From Flavobacterium sp. LC2016-12 (lineage in GTDB: Bacteria > Bacteroidota > Bacteroidia > Flavobacteriales > Flavobacteriaceae), in NCBI RefSeq assembly GCF_015351595.1, contig NZ_JADKPT010000009.1, forward strand, positions 62,001 to 126,000: 64,000 nt of DNA. Direction: 5' to 3'. Under the pieces are notes generated by a model. The model ran no database searches, had not been told where the DNA came from, and worked only from the letters and a program-made list of their open reading frames with translations. Position numbers and translations under genes: made by a program. Position 1 is the stretch's first letter. The number at the start of each line of letters is the position of its first letter. Below, in pieces: positions 60,295 through 64,000 of this stretch.

Positions 60295-61326
60295 ATGAAA
60301 ATCCCACTCTTAGCTTTTAATGATAAAGGTATTTACTGCCAACAGGCCGACGTATATCTTGATCCGTGGAAACCTGTGAAAAACGCTATCATTACGCACG
60401 GACATGCTGATCATTCACGTTGGGGAAATCAAAATTATATTACGCATCACACTAATATTCCTATTATTCGTCATCGGTTAGGAGAAATAAATGTTACGGG
60501 AAAAGAATGGGGTGAAACGTTCGTGATTAACAATGTGAAATTTTCGTTGCATCCTGCCGGACATATTATTGGGAGTTCTCAAATTAGAGTGGAACATAAA
60601 GGAGAAGTGTGGGTTTTTACAGGCGATTATAAAACAGAAAATGACGGAATCTCGGTTCCCTATGAAGTGGTAAAATGTGACACTTTTATAACCGAATGTA
60701 CTTTTGGTTTACCAGCTTTTAACTGGACGCCGCAAGCCGAAGTAATTACAGAAATCAATAATTGGTGGGCAGAAAATAAAGCAGAGGGAAAAACCTCTAT
60801 TCTTTTTGGATATTCTCTCGGTAAAGCACAAAGACTTTTAAAATATCTGGATACTGATATCGGAACGATTTTTACACACGGCGCTATCGAAAATATGACA
60901 AATGTTTTACGTCCGATGGTTGATTTTTCACCCACAACATTAGTGACGCGTGAAACCAAAAAAGAAGATTTATTGGGGAATATTGTTCTCGCACCGCCAA
61001 GCGCGCACGGAAGTGTCTGGATCAGAAAAATGACGCCTTTTGTGACTGGTTCTGCAAGTGGTTGGATGGCATTTCGTGGAGCCAGACGCAGACGCGCGAT
61101 TGACAAAGGTTTTGTTTTGAGCGACCATTGCGATTGGTTTTCCTTATTAGACAGCATAAAAGCAACTGGAGCAGAAAAGATAATTTGCACACACGGTTAT
61201 ACCGATATTTTTTCTAAATATTTAAGGGAATTGGGCTACGATGCCAGAACGGAGAAAACACAATATGAAGGCGAGGCGGCAGAAATGGAAAAGGAAGTTG
61301 AAACTGAGAAAGAAATCCAAGAATGA
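60295..61326 (+). CDS. ligase-associated DNA exonuclease (MBL-fold)
   Basis: A 343-residue metallo-beta-lactamase-fold nuclease. The metal-binding HGHADH is at residues 35-40, followed by HPAGHIIGSSQI and TGDYKTEND. The later SDHCDW and HGYTD segments complete the active site. It resembles SNM1/CPSF-like exonucleases that cluster with ATP-dependent ligase in bacteria. The upstream ATG at 60244 is rejected because its extra residues look unlike the family and are Asn-rich. Its last codons overlap the ligase gene by 4 bp. Confidence 0.85.
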   Translation: MKIPLLAFNDKGIYCQQADVYLDPWKPVKNAIITHGHADHSRWGNQNYITHHTNIPIIRHRLGEINVTGKEWGETFVINNVKFSLHPAGHIIGSSQIRVEHKGEVWVFTGDYKTENDGISVPYEVVKCDTFITECTFGLPAFNWTPQAEVITEINNWWAENKAEGKTSILFGYSLGKAQRLLKYLDTDIGTIFTHGAIENMTNVLRPMVDFSPTTLVTRETKKEDLLGNIVLAPPSAHGSVWIRKMTPFVTGSASGWMAFRGARRRRAIDKGFVLSDHCDWFSLLDSIKATGAEKIICTHGYTDIFSKYLRELGYDARTEKTQYEGEAAEMEKEVETEKEIQE

Positions 61327-62924
61327 AAAATTTCGCACAACTGATAAAGACGCTTGACAGTTCTAATAAAACGAACGTAAAAGTCGACGCTCTGACGACG
61401 TATTTTAAAAATGCATCGCCGGAAGATAAAGTGTGGACCATTGCGATTCTTTCGCACCGTCGTCCTCCAAGACCGGTTAATACAACTTTATTGCGAATTT
61501 GGGCAAACGAACTGGCTAATATTCCACTATGGCTTTTTGAGGAAAGTTATCATATTGTGGGCGATTTGGCCGAAACAATTGCTTTGATTATTCCCACTAC
61601 AAAAGAACATTCTGATAAAAGTTTAACCGAATATCTTCAGGAAATCATCGCTTTAAAAAAGAAATCGGATATAGAAAAAAAAGAATATTTACATGAAAAT
61701 TGGTTGGCTTTAAATTATTACGAACGCTTTGTTTTTACAAAATTAATTACCGGAAGTTTAAGAATCGGCGTAAGCCAAAAATTAATGACGAGAGCTTTAT
61801 CCAAAGCAGAAGATGTTGATGAAGATGCTTTGGCATATAAATTAATGGGAAATTGGGACCCAAATAGGATCACTTTTCAGGAATTGATTTTGGATGAAAA
61901 AAGCAGTGATTATTTATCGAAACCTTATCCGTTTTATCTGGCTTATCCAATTGAAGGCGAAGTGGATAATTTAGGAAATCCGGAAGATTGGTCCATCGAA
62001 CATAAATGGGATGGAATTCGATCACAGACGATTATCCGCGAAAGCGAAATTTATGTCTGGTCAAGAGGTGAGGAGTTAGTAACGGATAAATATCCGGAGT
62101 TTCAATCTTTTGTTGGTTTGATTCCAAATGGAACTGTTATTGATGCTGAAATTTTAGCTTTCCCAGAAGGTGAAATCGGAACTTTCAATGATTTGCAAAC
62201 CCGAATTGGACGAAAAACAATTTCAGCAAGTTTACTCGAGAAAGTTCCTGTAATATTAAAAGCCTATGATATTTTAGAATGGGAAGGTCAGGATATTCGG
62301 AATTTACCTTATTTAGAAAGAAGATTATTATTAGAACAATTATACGATTCCATAAAAAATAAAACAACCTCTTTTCAATTATCAGAAAGAGTTTTGCTCC
62401 ATTCCTGGGAAGATGTAGCTACTGAAAGAATGCGTGCCCGCGAAATGAAAAGCGAAGGTTTGATGATAAAACGCAACGATTCGACTTATCAGGTTGGAAG
62501 AAAAAAAGGCGATTGGTGGAAATGGAAAATTGAACCTTTGGTAATTGATGCTGTTTTAACCTACGCGATGCGAGGCCACGGACGAAGATCAAATCTATTT
62601 ACAGATTATACTTTTGCGCTTTGGCAAACGAATGAGAAAGAGGAAAAAGAATTGGTCACTTTCGCAAAAGCATATTCCGGTTTAACCGATGCCGAATTCC
62701 GACAAGTAGATGATTTCATCAAAAAAAATACTTTAGAAAGATTTGGTCCGGTTCGAAGTGTTACTCCAAAATTGGTTTTTGAAATTGGTTTTGAAGGAAT
62801 TGCACTTTCAAAAAGACATAAAAGTGGTGTTGCTACGAGATTCCCAAGAATCTTGAGATGGCGGCACGACAAAAAAATTGAAGATGCCAATTCGATTGAA
62901 GATTTAAAAAGTATGATTTCGTAA
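61323..62924 (+). CDS. ATP-dependent DNA ligase
   Basis: A 533-residue ligase. Ligase motif I is EHKWDGIRSQ with catalytic Lys228, then VWSRGEELVTDKYPEF (motif III) and GLMIKRNDSTYQVGRKKGDWWKWK (motifs IV-V). The N-terminal 200 residues are a DNA-binding extension. This is the LigB/LigC-like type found next to the exonuclease and DEXH helicase, a repair set distinct from NAD-dependent LigA. Its ATGA overlap with the exonuclease shows coupled translation. Confidence 0.9.
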   Translation: MKNFAQLIKTLDSSNKTNVKVDALTTYFKNASPEDKVWTIAILSHRRPPRPVNTTLLRIWANELANIPLWLFEESYHIVGDLAETIALIIPTTKEHSDKSLTEYLQEIIALKKKSDIEKKEYLHENWLALNYYERFVFTKLITGSLRIGVSQKLMTRALSKAEDVDEDALAYKLMGNWDPNRITFQELILDEKSSDYLSKPYPFYLAYPIEGEVDNLGNPEDWSIEHKWDGIRSQTIIRESEIYVWSRGEELVTDKYPEFQSFVGLIPNGTVIDAEILAFPEGEIGTFNDLQTRIGRKTISASLLEKVPVILKAYDILEWEGQDIRNLPYLERRLLLEQLYDSIKNKTTSFQLSERVLLHSWEDVATERMRAREMKSEGLMIKRNDSTYQVGRKKGDWWKWKIEPLVIDAVLTYAMRGHGRRSNLFTDYTFALWQTNEKEEKELVTFAKAYSGLTDAEFRQVDDFIKKNTLERFGPVRSVTPKLVFEIGFEGIALSKRHKSGVATRFPRILRWRHDKKIEDANSIEDLKSMIS

Positions 62925-63011
62925 AAGGTTCAAAGGGACAAAGTTTCAAAGAAAAAAACTTTAGGAAACAGCTAAACTTTGTCCCTTTCAGGCTTTGCAA
63001 CTTTGAACCTT
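62925..63011. repeat. Inverted repeat between ligase and helicase genes
   Basis: Arms GGGACAAAGTTT/AAACTTTGTCCC plus AAGGTTCAAAG/CTTTGAACCTT interlock around short spacers. The unit is a dispersed GGTTCAAAG repeat of this genome (compare about 8709-8745). It does not stop the reading of the cluster in any obvious way, as there is no T-run. Confidence 0.7.
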
Positions 63012-63021
63012 ATAAAAAAAA

Positions 63022-64000
63022 ATGAAAAGAGAAGAACTATATACAATTGCCGAAAAATGGTTTCAGGATCAGGGATGGAAGTCTTTTCCTTTTCAAACCC
63101 AAACCTGGACTGCATTTCTGCAAGGCAAAAACGGTTTATTGAACGCTCCAACCGGAAGCGGAAAAACCTATGCTTTATGGTTTCCAATAGTTCTCGATTA
63201 CATTAATAAAAATCCTGACTTTAAAACTAAACATAAACCCGGATTAAAAGCAATCTGGATTACACCTTTGCGAGCGCTTTCTGTCGAAATAAAACAAGCA
63301 GCTGAACGAATTATTACCGATTTGGATTTGCCATTGACTGTTGGAATTCGTTCCGGAGATACTTCGCAAAGCGAAAGAGCTAAGCAAAGCAAAAAAATGC
63401 CTGATTTGCTGATAACAACTCCTGAAAGTTTGCAACTGCTTTTAGCCTCCAAAGAATTTGCTAAAACTTTTGCCAATTGTGGCGCTATTGTAATAGATGA
63501 ATGGCATGAATTATTAGGTACAAAACGAGGCGTTCAAATGGAATTGGCTTTGTCGCGATTAAAAACAGTGGCGCCAAAAATGAAAATTTGGGGAATTTCA
63601 GCAACAATCGGAAATCTGGAACTGGCACAACAAGTTCTGTTAGGTGTCAATTCAGAAGCTTATGAAAATTCTGTTTTAATAAAAGCGAATATCAACAAGA
63701 AAATAAAAGTGATTTCAATTCTTCCGGAGAAAATGGAAAGTTATCCCTGGCGTGGGCATTTAGGCTTGCATTTAATTGATGAGGTTGCCAAAATCATCAG
63801 AAAAAGCAAAACAACTTTAATTTTTACGAATGTGCGTTCCGTTTGCGAAATGTGGTATCAGGCAATTCTGGAGAAATATCCCGAATTTGCAGGGGAAATG
63901 GCGATGCATCACGGAAGTATTAGTAGAGAAGTTCGGCAATGGGTTGAAAACGCGATTCGGAATGAAGAATTGAAAGTGGTCGTTTGTACTTCGAGTTTAG
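63022..64000 (+). CDS. ligase-associated DEXH-box helicase (partial, runs off the right edge)
   Basis: An open frame of 326 codons reaches the window end without a stop. The Lhr-like helicase starts MKREELYTIAEKWF, has Walker A NAPTGSGKTY (about 44-53), the ITPLRAL segment (motif Ia), the DEXH box IDEWHE and SATIGN. It is the third member of the exonuclease-ligase-helicase set, and a phosphoesterase gene often follows. Only the N-terminal part is visible. Confidence 0.88.
   Translation, partial: MKREELYTIAEKWFQDQGWKSFPFQTQTWTAFLQGKNGLLNAPTGSGKTYALWFPIVLDYINKNPDFKTKHKPGLKAIWITPLRALSVEIKQAAERIITDLDLPLTVGIRSGDTSQSERAKQSKKMPDLLITTPESLQLLLASKEFAKTFANCGAIVIDEWHELLGTKRGVQMELALSRLKTVAPKMKIWGISATIGNLELAQQVLLGVNSEAYENSVLIKANINKKIKVISILPEKMESYPWRGHLGLHLIDEVAKIIRKSKTTLIFTNVRSVCEMWYQAILEKYPEFAGEMAMHHGSISREVRQWVENAIRNEELKVVVCTSSL

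Noticed and set aside
63198..63476. Minus-strand frames inside the helicase gene
   Set aside because: Opposite to intact helicase motifs; shadows.

Overview
The window looks like chromosomal DNA of a Flavobacterium-type bacterium (Bacteroidota). It is AT-rich, and start codons rarely have a strong Shine-Dalgarno. Many genes are preceded by the Bacteroidota -7 promoter element TAnnTTTG, sometimes with a TTG about 19-20 bp upstream. One secreted lectin ends in a type IX secretion (type B) sorting domain. Gene content (folK/deoxynucleoside-kinase fusion, GH3 next to DUF2797, CHU_C-type tail, many small VOC and SRPBCC proteins) fits the family. No phage, integrase, transposase, rRNA operon or CRISPR array is visible. 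This is ordinary core genome with a dense set of intergenic inverted repeats.

Layout. 0-6 kb: alpha/beta hydrolase, holin-like membrane protein, trigger factor, clpP, clpX and a lipoprotein L,D-transpeptidase. These include a compact protein-quality-control block (tig-clpP-clpX). 6-10 kb: a GlxA-type regulator divergent from six small VOC and SRPBCC proteins that look like duplications of a two-gene unit. 10-26 kb: serB, GH3, DUF2797, a GT9 glycosyltransferase, AsmA, sppA, folK-dNK and a secreted C-type lectin. 26-30 kb: trmH-like, DUF1573, mutS, tRNA-Gly and tRNA-Leu. 30-37 kb: kdtA (Kdo transferase), an aminotransferase/galE sugar operon, fabD and a frameshifted orphan gene. 37-40 kb: AraC regulator, yceI and pirin. 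40-45 kb: a RamB/ScfR-like regulator divergent from malate synthase and isocitrate lyase (glyoxylate shunt). 45-54 kb: purT-DUF6370-crp, U32 peptidase, outer-membrane barrel, four-helix bundle, aspC, fatty acid desaturase and rsmG. 54-58 kb: a LytTR two-component operon with an alpha/beta hydrolase-TPR gene between kinase and regulator. 58-64 kb: pruA, then a ligase-associated DNA repair cluster (exonuclease, ATP-dependent ligase, DEXH helicase) that runs off the right edge.

The most interesting signals are regulatory or structural rather than protein-coding. (1) yceI and pirin share a 19-bp near-palindromic site at exactly the same distance from their -7 elements, near -40, which suggests one activator. 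(2) A structured element with two conserved GATAG boxes occurs three times (11.7, 39.9 and 51.3 kb), with compensatory changes in its stems. (3) The two-component/hydrolase block is bracketed by mirrored copies of one terminator palindrome and one repeat. (4) A hypothetical gene is split by a -1 frameshift at an A9 run and flanked by a 29-bp inverted repeat. (5) The RamB-like gene appears to have a leaderless promoter, and a 14-bp perfect palindrome lies upstream of the glyoxylate genes.

All functions are inferred by reading sequence and family knowledge. No database search was run.
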